Position numbers and translations under genes: made by a program. 47,067 nt of DNA, from contig JAWXBP010000293.1 in NCBI GenBank assembly GCA_034440135.1, positions 1 through 47,067 on the forward strand, written 5' to 3'. Below are positions 15,363 to 24,376 of this stretch, one piece after another; the first letter of the stretch is position 1, and the number at the start of each line of letters is the position of its first letter. Below the pieces are notes generated by a model. That model did not search any database. It was not told the origin of the DNA and saw only the letters and a list, made by a program, of their open reading frames with translations. This DNA comes from Planctomycetia bacterium. Its GTDB lineage: Bacteria; Planctomycetota; Planctomycetia; Pirellulales; JALHLM01.

Positions 15363-15468
15363 CTGTGGGAGGCGTCTCCGACGCCGATGGATTTGGCGAT
15401 TTCCGCGCGAAAGGCCCGATTGACCAAGCTCGCGCCGCTCGCATCGGCGTCGGAGACGCCTCCCACAG
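15363..15468. repeat. BIME-like inverted repeat pair (GTGG + GGCGTC-TCC-GACGCC)
   Basis: Two perfect 26-base inverted arms (15363-15388 and 15443-15468) enclose 54 bases. Each arm carries GTGG followed by the hairpin GGCGTC-TCC-GACGCC. The layout resembles REP elements (GTRG tetranucleotide plus stem) mobilised by RAYT transposases. It lies between queE and the peptidase gene; the open frames across it are not genes. Confidence 0.85.
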
Positions 15469-15565
15469 TCGAACACTGATTCGCCCCGTCGAAGCCAATT
15501 GCTCTGACTTGCCCGATCCAGTGATGTTGCGTTCTACTAGCGGCGAAGCAATCTGCCTTGAAATC

Positions 15566-17821
15566 ATGAGCCACTCTATGCGATGTTTCGCTCCGCTGAA
15601 TCGAATTCGCGCTTCAATCCTCGTCAGTTATTTCACGATGTGCGCCATCGTTATTGGCGGCGCGCCCACAAACTTATTTGCGGACGAAGCAACGATGGAC
15701 GACGACTTCCTCAAGCGTTACGCCGAGACCTACCGCTTCACGCATGGGCTGCCTGCGGCCATTGCCGTGCCGTCGACGGACGACGCCGTGTTGTTTCTGC
15801 GCTCAGGGCCGCGGAGTTTCGTGCGAGATCTGTATAGCTGGGACGCCCGCACCGGCGCGGAGCGGGTGTTGCTCACGTCGGATCAGCTTCTCGGCGGCGC
15901 GGACGAATCGCTGACCGCGGAGGAAAAAGCGCGGCGCGAACGGATGCGGCTCGCCGCGCGCGGCATCGCTTCGTTCGATCTCTCGAAGGACGGCGCGCTG
16001 GTACTCGTACCACTGTCCGGGCGCCTGTATGTCGTTGAACGAGCCAACGGGGCGACCAAAGAATTGAAGAGCGAAGGCGGCTACCCGATTGATCCGCAGT
16101 TTTCGCCGGACGGTCGCTCCGTGACATGTGTGCGAAATGGCGACCTCTACGTGATCGACGTGGCCAGCGGCGCGGAGCGTCGCCTGACAACCGGCGCGAC
16201 GGAGACGTTGACGCACGGGCTCGCCGAGTTCGTCGCGCAGGAAGAAATGAGCCGCATGCACGGCTACTGGTGGTCCCCGGACGGCAAATTTATCGCCTAT
16301 CAGGAAACCGACGTCGCCAATGTGGAAGAACTGTTTATTGCCGACCCGGCAAACCCCGGCAAGGCGCCGGAGCCTTGGCGCTATCCGCGTCCTGGCATGG
16401 CGAACGCGGCGGTTCGCTTGGGAGTTATTCCGGCGTCCGGAGGCGACACGCGTTGGATTGAATGGGACCGCGAGGCCTATCCGTATTTGGCGGCCGCGAC
16501 ATGGGATGAAGGCGCGCCGCTGACGATCGTCGTGCAGAATCGCCGGCAGACCGAAGAGCTGGTGCTGACCGTCGACGAGGGATCGTCAACCACGCACGAG
16601 CTGCTACGTGAAAAAGATGAAGCCTGGCTGAACCTCGACCTCGGATTGCCGCGGTGGATCGATCAAGGAAAGCATTTCCTCTGGAGCACCGAACGCAACG
16701 GCGCGTGGCAACTTGAACTGCGCAATCGCGACGGCAATCTGCTGGGGCCGCTCACGGGATTGGAGTTGAACTATCGCGAGCTCATCGCCGTTCTAGAGGA
16801 ACGTCGCGAAGCCATCGTCTTGGGCGGCGAGAATCCGACCGAGCAACACTTGTTTCGCGTCTCACTCGACGCTCAGCATCCGCGCGCGGAACGTATCACG
16901 GACGGCGCCGGAAACCATGCCGGCATCTGGTCGGACCGCGGCGGCCTCGCCGTGCGCGTCTCGGCGAATCTAAAGGGTGAACGAAGATTTGATGTGGAAA
17001 AAGGCGACGGAGAGTTCGTCGGCTCACTCGCACAGCTCGCCGAATCACCGGGGTTTGTGCCGAACGTCGAGCTGACGCGCGTCGGACAGGATCCGGAGTT
17101 GCACGCAGCCGTGGTGCGCCCGAGAGAGTTCGATGCAGCGCTTCGTTACCCGGTGATTGTCAGCGTCTATGGCGGCCCGCATGCGCAGACCGTGGTGGCG
17201 AATTCCGCGAAGTACGTGTTCGATCAATGGATTGCGGATCACGGCTTCATCGTCGTCTCAATTGACGGACGCGGCACGCCTGCCCGCGGACGCATATACG
17301 AGCGCGCCATTCGCGGCGATTTTATTACCTTGCCGCTCGCCGATCAGGTTCGCGGACTCGAAGCGCTCGCGGCGCGCTACCCCGAAATGGACCTGAGGCG
17401 CGTCGGCATCTACGGCTGGTCGTTTGGCGGGTACTTCACGGCGATGGCGCTCTTGCAACGGCCGGAGGTTTTTCAAGTCGGCGTCGCCGGGGCGCCTGTT
17501 GTCGATTGGGCCGACTACGATACGCACTACACGGAGCGTTATCTTGGACTGCCGGACGAAAACCCCGAGGCGTATCGCGTCAGCAACGTATTGACCTACG
17601 CCGACAAACTCTCCGGAAAACTGCTCCTGGTCCATGGAACGGCCGACGACAACGTCTATTTTCAGCACAGCGTCAAGCTCACCGACGCCTTGTTTCGCGC
17701 CGGCCAGGAGTTTGATTTCCTGCCATTGCGCGGGCTGACCCACATGACGCCTGACCCGATCGTAACGCAGCGGCTGTATGGCAGGATGATGGATTATTTT
17801 GAGCAGTTGAAAGCGGAGTAG
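15566..17821 (+). CDS. Exported S9B dipeptidyl-peptidase IV-like enzyme
   Basis: This serine peptidase has about 751 residues. A signal or anchor segment (SILVSYFTMCAIVIGG) is followed by the beta-propeller DPP-IV N-terminal domain (about residues 60-500, with SFDLSKDGAL, YPIDPQFSPDG and the MHGYWWSPDGKFIAYQETD stretch). The C-terminal alpha/beta-hydrolase domain has the nucleophile motif GWSFGG (Ser619), HGTADDNVYFQHS for the acid and GLTHMTPD for the histidine. DPP-IV removes X-Pro or X-Ala dipeptides from peptide N-termini. I chose ATG 15566; ATG 15578 is possible. An in-frame extension into queE crosses the repeat and was dropped. It probably acts outside the cytoplasm. Confidence 0.9.
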   Translation: MSHSMRCFAPLNRIRASILVSYFTMCAIVIGGAPTNLFADEATMDDDFLKRYAETYRFTHGLPAAIAVPSTDDAVLFLRSGPRSFVRDLYSWDARTGAERVLLTSDQLLGGADESLTAEEKARRERMRLAARGIASFDLSKDGALVLVPLSGRLYVVERANGATKELKSEGGYPIDPQFSPDGRSVTCVRNGDLYVIDVASGAERRLTTGATETLTHGLAEFVAQEEMSRMHGYWWSPDGKFIAYQETDVANVEELFIADPANPGKAPEPWRYPRPGMANAAVRLGVIPASGGDTRWIEWDREAYPYLAAATWDEGAPLTIVVQNRRQTEELVLTVDEGSSTTHELLREKDEAWLNLDLGLPRWIDQGKHFLWSTERNGAWQLELRNRDGNLLGPLTGLELNYRELIAVLEERREAIVLGGENPTEQHLFRVSLDAQHPRAERITDGAGNHAGIWSDRGGLAVRVSANLKGERRFDVEKGDGEFVGSLAQLAESPGFVPNVELTRVGQDPELHAAVVRPREFDAALRYPVIVSVYGGPHAQTVVANSAKYVFDQWIADHGFIVVSIDGRGTPARGRIYERAIRGDFITLPLADQVRGLEALAARYPEMDLRRVGIYGWSFGGYFTAMALLQRPEVFQVGVAGAPVVDWADYDTHYTERYLGLPDENPEAYRVSNVLTYADKLSGKLLLVHGTADDNVYFQHSVKLTDALFRAGQEFDFLPLRGLTHMTPDPIVTQRLYGRMMDYFEQLKAE

Positions 17822-17829
17822 TGGCGACG

Positions 17830-17868
17830 CCTGCTCTGGCCGAGGTCACAGAGCTCGGCCGGAGCAGG
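17830..17868. terminator. GC-rich hairpin after the peptidase gene
   Basis: Fifteen-base arms (17830-17844 and 17854-17868) pair with one mismatch around a 9-base loop, 9 bases after the peptidase stop. No T tract follows, so it may be a repeat-derived terminator rather than a classical one. Confidence 0.55.
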
Positions 17869-17886
17869 CGGAAAGTGCCCACGAAT

Positions 17887-17901
17887 TGAGACTCATTCTC
17901 C
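17887..17901. promoter_or_regulatory. Fur-box-like site upstream of ferritin
   Basis: TGAGACTCATTCTCC differs at two positions from the 7-1-7 Fur pattern TGAGAATnATTCTCA. It lies about 150 bases upstream of the ferritin start, which fits iron-responsive control. No promoter is clearly placed beside it. Confidence 0.5.
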
Positions 17902-18053
17902 TGGCAGGAGGTTTTTTGCGACTTGTTCGCACAGCCTCGGCATGTCGCCCTTCCCTCGCGCCGCTTGTCGGCTAGAATCCGGACGTCGCGCGAGTTCTTG
18001 CGACTTGTCCTGAACACCGAAATTTCCTTGCGAATACGCGAAAGGTTCCCGCC

Positions 18054-18569
18054 ATGCTCAGCCAAACCGTGCAAGATGCGCTCAACGACCAGATCAACAC
18101 GGAGCTGGGTTCTTCGTACAACTACTTGGCCATGTCCGCCTACTGTGAGCGGCAGAACTTCCTCGGCTGCGCGCACTGGCTCCAGGTGCAGAGCCAGGAG
18201 GAGTACGGCCACGGGATGAAGATTTTTCGGTTCATGCAGGATCGGAACTCGAAGGTCATGCTCAAGCAAATCACGGCGCCGCGCGGTGATTTTAACTCGG
18301 TCGTCGAAGTGTTTGAATCCGCGCTCGAACAGGAAATTCACGTCAGCGAGCGGATCAACACGCTTTATGAACTCGCGTTCAAGGAAAAAGCGTTCGCCGC
18401 GCTGGTCGAGTTGCAGTGGTTCATCACCGAGCAAGTGGAAGAAGAGCGCACAGCGCGCGAGATCGTCGCCAAGTTCAATATGGTGAAAAGCGATCCGTCC
18501 GCAATGCTGGATCTGGATCGCGAGCTCGCGGGCCGCATGGCCGCGGCCGCCGCTGCACCCGCGGCGTGA
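18054..18569 (+). CDS. ftnA: Ferritin (FtnA-like)
   Basis: This 171-residue four-helix ferritin oxidises Fe(II) and stores the mineral in a 24-subunit shell in the cytoplasm. The ferroxidase residues sit at the positions known from FtnA: Glu17, Glu50, His53, Glu94 and Glu130, with QEEYGHGMKIF and FITEQVEEERTA as signatures. The tail is a short Ala-rich run. The haem-binding Met of bacterioferritins is not evident. A Fur-like box lies upstream, and the preceding peptidase is separated by a hairpin, so it is probably monocistronic. Confidence 0.95.
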   Translation: MLSQTVQDALNDQINTELGSSYNYLAMSAYCERQNFLGCAHWLQVQSQEEYGHGMKIFRFMQDRNSKVMLKQITAPRGDFNSVVEVFESALEQEIHVSERINTLYELAFKEKAFAALVELQWFITEQVEEERTAREIVAKFNMVKSDPSAMLDLDRELAGRMAAAAAAPAA

Positions 18570-18952
18570 TGCAGCCATCGAACGGCAACGGCGCCGAGCG
18601 ATTGGCTCGCGCGCCGAGACGACAAAGACCAAGGTCGGCCATCGACTTACTGCGCGATGCCCATAGCGATTTAGCAAAATCGTCGAAAAAATCCTTGCTC
18701 CACGCCGGACCCCGCGATATATTCTCGCTCGACTCACTCGAGTTGATTCGCAGTGCGCCCTGTTTCACTTCGTGGGGCGCTGATTGAGTGCGGTTTGACG
18801 TTCATCGCGGCTTTTCCCTCGTCCGAGATTTCTTAGGCGTCCCGATATCGTGGTAGTTCACCACGCCCGTTTGGCTGGCGTTTGCCCGCCCGACGCGAAG
18901 GATCGCGGTGCGCGCCGACGACTCTTGGCGGACTTTTCTTTGGAGGCTGGTC
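18570..18952. other. Leader/intergenic region between ferritin and PEP-CTERM gene
   Basis: No gene is seen. It contains a promoter candidate (18695-18723), a hairpin with GCGCCC/GGGGCGC arms near 18753-18780 and another near 18848 (CGTGG...CCACG). Together they would give the next gene a structured leader of about 225 bases. Confidence 0.4.
18695..18723 (+). promoter_or_regulatory. Sigma-70-like promoter candidate
   Basis: TTGCTC (18695-18700) and TATATT (18718-18723) are separated by exactly 17 bases, ahead of the PEP-CTERM gene at 18953. Confidence 0.4.
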
Positions 18953-21052
18953 ATGTCGCGTCGTTCGCTTCTCGTTTCTTCCTGCGCCTTATCGCGATTT
19001 GCTGTCGCGGGCGTCGCCTGGCTGTTGACCGTCACATCCGCCCGCGCCCAACTGCCCTACGCGGAGGGCTTCAACACAGATGGCGATGGCGTGCGCTACA
19101 CCGTCGGCGGCCGGGGCACCGATTTCATCTTCGACGCCGGCGGCGGACCATCGTATTGGGAGCACAACTTCAATGTTGGCGACGTCGGCGTGATCAATAA
19201 GGCGCCGGCCCGTTGGGCATCGCTGTTATGGACGCACGACATCGACACCACGCAATGGACCGACGATGCACTCGACGTCTTTGATGCCACCGTGAACTGG
19301 GCGTCGCAAGGCCGCGCGACGAACTTAGTCACCTACATGACGCCGCCGCCCACCACGGCCGCTGATCTCTTTGTGCGCGATCGCCTGGTGGCAGCTGGCC
19401 ACACTGTCGAAGGAATTGCGCTCGACGCCTTTCCGCTTCCCACCGCCGCGAATGCCCGCTTGATCCTGCATGCGAGCCCCACGGACGTGACGCCGCCGAC
19501 GAAGTTCAATGCGTACGCTGTTCCGGTGATTACCTGGAACTCGTCGGGCCTGGACGACATGGGGCTCACGAGCATTGGCGCTCAGGTGCCCGTGACGAAT
19601 GGGCAGGTGAAGATCACCGATCCTACGCATCCGGCCGCTGGCGGCAAGAGCGGTACGATTCAATGGACCACTGATCCGCAATCGCTCTTCGCGCCCGGGC
19701 GGACGATTGCCGTGGGCGGAAAAGTAGTGGCCACGTTCAACGCGTCGGTCGCGCCGACGATGGACTCGCTCGCCAAAGTCGATCAACTCATCGCCGGACA
19801 ACTCGGCGGTACGACCGCTACCAGCACCGTCACCACGGCCGACCTCGCCGCGCCGACAGGTGGGAACTGGCCTTTCAATGGCGCCGTGCCGGGAGCGCCC
19901 GGCGATGGCTTCGCGGTCCGCGGCCTCGGGCAACTCACCGTCGATGCCGCTGCGACGTATTCCTTCGCGCTCAGCGGCGACGACGGCGGACGATTCCGCA
20001 TCGACGTCGACCGCAACGGTCAATTCAATGCCGCCGACGACGTGATCGTGGACGACGCCCTGCACGCGTTTCAAGACAGTTTTGGCAGCGTGGCGCTGCA
20101 GACCGGCAACTATGACTTCGAATGGGTGAGCTTCGACAACACCACCGATTTCGCCTCCGAGGTTTCGGTCGCGTTCAATCCGGGCGGTGGACAAATCGGT
20201 CCCATCACGATCGACAACTGGACGGTGCTCGGCGATCACCTGGCTTCCGATCCTGTGAAACTCTCGGGCGACATCGCCTTGACCACGTATATTCCGGACG
20301 TCGTCCTGCAGGAACGCCCGGCGCTCGTCGTCGTGGACACGGGCGCAGATCTGCTCGGCGGACGCATTTCCGGGCAAGAGGGAACCGGATTCTTTGCCGG
20401 GGCCGACATCAACGAACCGTCCTATGGCGCCGGCGGCGACAATATTCCACGTTCGCTTACGCTGGCCCCGATCGACGTGACGGGCGAGACCGGGCTTCAA
20501 ATCACCGTCGCCATGGCCGGCACCAACATCGATTTCGAGAACAACGATTTTCTGCGCATTCTGGCCGACCCTGACGGGGAAGGTCCTTTGCCTTCGGTGA
20601 CAGTCGCCAATTTCGTCGGCGATGACACCAAAGCCCTGGTCTATCAAGGGCAGGCGCTCGGCAATGTTCTCGAAGACTTCACGTTCGATCTCCCAGCGGG
20701 AGCCACGAATCTGGTCATCCGTTTCGAAGCGTACAGCACGTTTTACAATGAGATTCTTGCCTTCGACAATGTGCGGATTACCTCCGACAGCACGAACATT
20801 GTGCTTGGCGACACGGATGACGATCGGGACGTCGATATTACCGATCTGAACAACGTCCGCAACAATTTCAGCGGCACAGGGCTCGGCGACACCGACGGCG
20901 ACAACGACGTCGATATCACGGACCTGAACAACGTCCGCAATAATTTCGGCGTCGGTCCGGGCGCCAACGCCGTGCCGGAACCAGCCACTTGGGCCTTGCT
21001 GGCGGTCGGCGGCTTGGCAACATATTTTGTTGGACGTCGTCGCGCCAGATAG
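18953..21052 (+). CDS. PEP-CTERM surface protein with PA14-like domain and dockerin-type repeats
   Basis: This is an exported protein of about 699 residues. A signal peptide (to about SARAQ) is followed by a long beta-rich region. Residues around 310-400 read like a PA14 or lectin-type module (YSFALSGDDGGRFRIDVDRNGQF). Two calcium-loop repeats each end DVDITDLNNVRNNF, the dockerin/EF-hand style found in planctomycete surface proteins. The end is PEPATWALLAVGG, a hydrophobic run and RRRAR, the PEP-CTERM sorting signal. ATG 18953 is preceded by TTGGAGG. The ligand is unknown. Its repeats are nearly the same as those of the convergent gene downstream. Confidence 0.87.
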   Translation: MSRRSLLVSSCALSRFAVAGVAWLLTVTSARAQLPYAEGFNTDGDGVRYTVGGRGTDFIFDAGGGPSYWEHNFNVGDVGVINKAPARWASLLWTHDIDTTQWTDDALDVFDATVNWASQGRATNLVTYMTPPPTTAADLFVRDRLVAAGHTVEGIALDAFPLPTAANARLILHASPTDVTPPTKFNAYAVPVITWNSSGLDDMGLTSIGAQVPVTNGQVKITDPTHPAAGGKSGTIQWTTDPQSLFAPGRTIAVGGKVVATFNASVAPTMDSLAKVDQLIAGQLGGTTATSTVTTADLAAPTGGNWPFNGAVPGAPGDGFAVRGLGQLTVDAAATYSFALSGDDGGRFRIDVDRNGQFNAADDVIVDDALHAFQDSFGSVALQTGNYDFEWVSFDNTTDFASEVSVAFNPGGGQIGPITIDNWTVLGDHLASDPVKLSGDIALTTYIPDVVLQERPALVVVDTGADLLGGRISGQEGTGFFAGADINEPSYGAGGDNIPRSLTLAPIDVTGETGLQITVAMAGTNIDFENNDFLRILADPDGEGPLPSVTVANFVGDDTKALVYQGQALGNVLEDFTFDLPAGATNLVIRFEAYSTFYNEILAFDNVRITSDSTNIVLGDTDDDRDVDITDLNNVRNNFSGTGLGDTDGDNDVDITDLNNVRNNFGVGPGANAVPEPATWALLAVGGLATYFVGRRRAR

Positions 21053-21090
21053 GCGGCACAGAAAACGGGCGACTACGGACGGCAATGACA

Positions 21091-21119
21091 AAGCCCCTGG
21101 AAGGAGCTTCCAGGGGCTT
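21091..21119. terminator. Bidirectional terminator between convergent PEP-CTERM genes
   Basis: Perfect 13-base arms, AAGCCCCTGGAAG and CTTCCAGGGGCTT, enclose a 3-base loop. The hairpin lies in the 96 bases between two converging genes and could serve both. Confidence 0.85.
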
Positions 21120-21148
21120 GTTGCGTTTACGACTCGTTGAGCAATCGA

Positions 21149-22828
21149 CTACTTGCGGCGGCGAATGACGCTGGCCGCGGCGATCCCGGCCAAGGCCAAC
21201 GCCCAGGTCGCCGGTTCGGGCACGGCATTGCCCCCAGGCTGGCCCGCGCCAAAGTTGTTGCGGACATTGTTCAAGTCGGTGATATCGACGTCGTTGTCGT
21301 CGTCGGTATCGCCCAGGCCCTCGCCGCTGAAGTTATTGCGGACGTTGTTCAGGTCCGTGATATCGACGTCCAGATCGCCGTCCGTATCGCCAAGCTGGCC
21401 GGGCGCCGCGTCGAAGTTAAGCGGGTTTTCGAAATCGACCCAGGCGAAATAGAAATCCGTATCGGTCAACTCCAGCAAGTCGCCGAAGACGCTTGTCCCG
21501 CCTTCCGTAGCGGCGTCGATCCGCGACTGGACGATGAAACTACCACTGTCCAGGTTGTCGTATTGATACGACAGCATGGTGCGCGCGGCGACATTGCCTT
21601 CGGCGAACGTAGCGTCGTGCGAGGCGACGGACAGGATGAGCATGCCGTCGTCGCCGGTCAATTTCTGGTCGCCTTCGCCAAACACGCTGATCGCGTACTC
21701 GCCGGCTTCGGTGCGCGTCACGTCGAACTGCGTCGTGCCGGCGCCTTGCAGCACGGCGCCATCTGCGCCGCTAATCCAGCCGCCAATCAGATCGGTCGCA
21801 GTATACGGAACGTACAGGAACTGATAGGGCGAGGCGGTCACCGCGTTAATCGGGAAATTGCCGAGCTGATCTCCCTGCTCCTGACGAATCGTCACGTCCC
21901 AGCCGCCGTCGCGCGGCGCTGCGGCGGCGATGTTCGTGGCGTTGTTCGAATCGCTGGCGGGAGCCACGAAGAGCATGCCGTCCGTGGCGGAATCCACATC
22001 CGGCAGTTCGACGCGACCGTTGCCAAATTCATAGAGGTTGGACCCGGGCGAGCTTTCTTGCCAACTGGCGACTGTCGAGCCGATGAGGTCGGGATGGCCT
22101 TGGGTGATGGTCGCTTGACCCTGTTCGCCCGCGCCGGAGTCGACCCACGCGCCTTGCCACCCTTGCTCGTACGGGAAGTAGGCCGCCGCGATGTCGAAGG
22201 CAGATTCGCCTTTGTCTCGGTCGTAGCCCGCCACGCCCATGACGACGTCGAGGCTATTGCCGCCGCCATTTTCGAAGACGCCGTCGTCCATGCGATAGCC
22301 ATAGCCCTGCGAACCTTGGGTGAGGGCATAGGCGACGCCATGCAACGTGCCGACCGCCTCGCCATTGGACGTAATGTTCGGCGTATAGGCGTTGGTGCGG
22401 ACGCTGACCAATGTCGCGCCGGTCGTTTTGCTCAGACGCCACGCCAAGGTGGCGTTGCTGAACGGTTGGCCGTCGCGGCCGGGCTTGTACTCCCCGTGCG
22501 CATTCGGTGGGTAGTAGCTCGGATCATTCGGGTCGAACGGCCCGATGCTGAGCGCGAGGTCTCCTTCGTTGAATCGCGTACTTGTCCACTTGATGGGTCC
22601 GGCGGAAGGGAACGAGACCTTGAGATCGTTCGCTCCGGCGCCGTCGAATTCGCTGCCAGGAAGCGACAGCACGTTCACGTTGGTCGCGGTCACTGAAGTG
22701 GGAAACGCACCCGGCGGGTTTGGGTTATTCGGCCCGGTGGTGGTTGGCGGGGCCTCGGCCGAGGCGCTCAATACGGCGCTCAGCATAAAGCTTGCACCGG
22801 CCGACAATGCGATCACTGTTCTCTTCAT
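21149..22828 (-). CDS. PEP-CTERM surface protein with dockerin-type repeats
   Basis: This 559-residue exported protein has a signal peptide (MKRTVIALSAGASFMLSAVL). The body, about 460 residues, is not recognised but has regular beta-rich segments (WRLSKTTGATLVSVRTNAYTP, ENGGGNSLDVVMGVAGYD). The C-terminus carries two DVDITDLNNVRNNF calcium repeats, then PEPATWALALAGIAAASVIRRRK, cut here at the sorting tail. ATG 22828 is preceded by CAGGAG. Its repeats match those of the convergent gene almost residue for residue, so one was probably copied from the other. Confidence 0.87.
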   Translation of the reverse strand: MKRTVIALSAGASFMLSAVLSASAEAPPTTTGPNNPNPPGAFPTSVTATNVNVLSLPGSEFDGAGANDLKVSFPSAGPIKWTSTRFNEGDLALSIGPFDPNDPSYYPPNAHGEYKPGRDGQPFSNATLAWRLSKTTGATLVSVRTNAYTPNITSNGEAVGTLHGVAYALTQGSQGYGYRMDDGVFENGGGNSLDVVMGVAGYDRDKGESAFDIAAAYFPYEQGWQGAWVDSGAGEQGQATITQGHPDLIGSTVASWQESSPGSNLYEFGNGRVELPDVDSATDGMLFVAPASDSNNATNIAAAAPRDGGWDVTIRQEQGDQLGNFPINAVTASPYQFLYVPYTATDLIGGWISGADGAVLQGAGTTQFDVTRTEAGEYAISVFGEGDQKLTGDDGMLILSVASHDATFAEGNVAARTMLSYQYDNLDSGSFIVQSRIDAATEGGTSVFGDLLELTDTDFYFAWVDFENPLNFDAAPGQLGDTDGDLDVDITDLNNVRNNFSGEGLGDTDDDNDVDITDLNNVRNNFGAGQPGGNAVPEPATWALALAGIAAASVIRRRK

Positions 22829-23126
22829 GGATGTCCGCTCCTGGATGGTAGGCGAGTGGGCGACGCAATAGCGCGCCCGGTGGGCACCCTCCAGCATATC
22901 CAGCCACGACAAGGGAGCCAACAACCCAATCTAGTGGCACGTTGGCCAAGGCCGGCATTTATCCAAGTTCGCGCAATTTCCATGCGCAAACTACACAAAT
23001 CTGCAGGAAACGCCGGCGTCCGTAGATCAAGCCGGCTAACTGATCTCAGCGATCTGTTAAGTACACGCCGTTTTCGCCGGTTCACAGGACAGGGAAGCTT
23101 GATTCAAGGGCCGGACGCCGGTAGTT

Positions 23127-23939
23127 ATGGAAAGCGGCATTCCTGCCTGGGGCCAAATGTGGCTCTTGGCAATTCTGATCTATGCGGTTTGCAAGGCAGT
23201 CGTCTGGATGCGGCTGCGTGAGTGCTCAGCGCCTTGCTGGAAGCAAGCCGCGTTTCTACTCGCTTGGCCCGGTATGAACGCGAATGAGTTCGTAAGCCAA
23301 AGCAGTGAACCAACGCCGCACCGCGACTTGACGTGTGACTCACTTTGGGCGGCTGCTTCGATTGCGTTCGGTGCGTTCCTGTTTTGGATTGTCGCGCCTC
23401 AATTGTCGGATGAGCGAGAAACGTTGATCGCGTGGCTTGGCATGATTGGCACGATCTTGATGTTGCACTTCGGCGTGTTTCGACTACTGGCGAACTATTG
23501 GCGCGCCCAGGGCGCCGACGCGCGACCGATCATGAACGCGCCTTGGGCGGCGTCGAGCGTCAGCGAGTTCTGGGGGAAGCGTTGGAACACCGGCTTTCGC
23601 GACCTCGCCGTACAATGCATTTTCCGACCCGTCGCACGACGAATGGGAGTCGCCTCGGCGACTTGGGCAGTGTTCTTGTTCAGCGGCGTTGTCCACGATC
23701 TTGTGATCTCGCTCCCCGCCGGTGCAGGATACGGACGCCCGACGCTGTACTTCTTGATTCAAGCGATGGCCGTTCAATTCGAGCACACCGCGCTGGCGCA
23801 TCGACTGGGCATGCACAATGCGATTCGTGGGCGACTGCTCGCGGCAGTCGTGATTCTCGCGCCCGTGGAATTGCTGTTCCATGCGCCGTTTCGCACCCAT
23901 GTCATGATCCCATTCATGGAGGCGCTGGGCGCAAGATGA
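23127..23939 (+). CDS. MBOAT / wax-synthase-like membrane acyltransferase
   Basis: This 270-residue protein has about seven membrane segments. It shows features of the plant-type wax synthase MBOAT family: WPGMNANEF, then PIMNAPWAASSVSEFWGKRWN with FWGKRWN at 148-154, and the catalytic-region FSGVVHDLV (His190-Asp191). Family members esterify an alcohol with fatty acyl-CoA in the membrane. The planctomycete substrate is unknown. The gene overlaps the following small membrane protein by ATGA, so the pair is probably co-made. No clear Shine-Dalgarno is seen at ATG 23127. Confidence 0.82.
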   Translation: MESGIPAWGQMWLLAILIYAVCKAVVWMRLRECSAPCWKQAAFLLAWPGMNANEFVSQSSEPTPHRDLTCDSLWAAASIAFGAFLFWIVAPQLSDERETLIAWLGMIGTILMLHFGVFRLLANYWRAQGADARPIMNAPWAASSVSEFWGKRWNTGFRDLAVQCIFRPVARRMGVASATWAVFLFSGVVHDLVISLPAGAGYGRPTLYFLIQAMAVQFEHTALAHRLGMHNAIRGRLLAAVVILAPVELLFHAPFRTHVMIPFMEALGAR

Positions 23940-24364
23940 ATATCGAACTGGAGACCGCGATTTGGCTAATTGGCATGGGCCAGCTAGGCGTGCTTTGCGC
24001 GTCAGCACTTGTGCCGCTGCGGCTTGACTGGAAGCAAAGCCTGAACATGCTGCCCGAATTGCAACGGCAGCTGTACTGGGTCTACGGCGGTTACACCGTG
24101 ATGTCGATCATCGCGCTCGGCGCGACTTGCCTTGGATGCAGTCGCGAAATCGCCAGCGGCGATCGCCTCGCACTGGCGTTCAGCGCATACGGCGCGACGT
24201 TCTGGGGCGTGCGGCTCGGTCTGCAAGCGGTGCTGAATGCGCGGCCGCATCTGACGCGCTGGTGGTTGTGGCTGGGATACCACGTCCTGACGCTATTGTT
24301 TCTCGCCTTTACGTGCGTCTATTTGATGGCCGTGTGGAACGCGATTCGAACTCTGCGCCAATGA
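23936..24364 (+). CDS. Small four-helix membrane protein coupled to the MBOAT gene
   Basis: This 142-residue protein has four predicted membrane segments (IWLIGMGQLGVLCASALV, YGGYTVMSIIALGATCLG, FSAYGATFWGVRLGLQAV, YHVLTLLFLAFTCVYLMAV). Its ATG overlaps the MBOAT stop as ATGA. I do not recognise the family. Translational coupling suggests a partner in the same acyl-transfer step, for example a subunit or a carrier; that is an inference. Confidence 0.72.
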   Translation: MNIELETAIWLIGMGQLGVLCASALVPLRLDWKQSLNMLPELQRQLYWVYGGYTVMSIIALGATCLGCSREIASGDRLALAFSAYGATFWGVRLGLQAVLNARPHLTRWWLWLGYHVLTLLFLAFTCVYLMAVWNAIRTLRQ

Positions 24365-24376
24365 CTTCGTAGGAGA

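Noticed and set aside
15107..15565. In-frame extension of the peptidase gene into queE
   Set aside because: It crosses the inverted repeat and runs antisense-like through queE codons; the signal peptide starts later, at 15566.
19325..22696. Long open frames opposite the two PEP-CTERM genes (588 and 519 codons)
   Set aside because: They are mirror frames of GC-rich genes with no family motifs; the sense frames have signal peptide, repeats and sorting tails.
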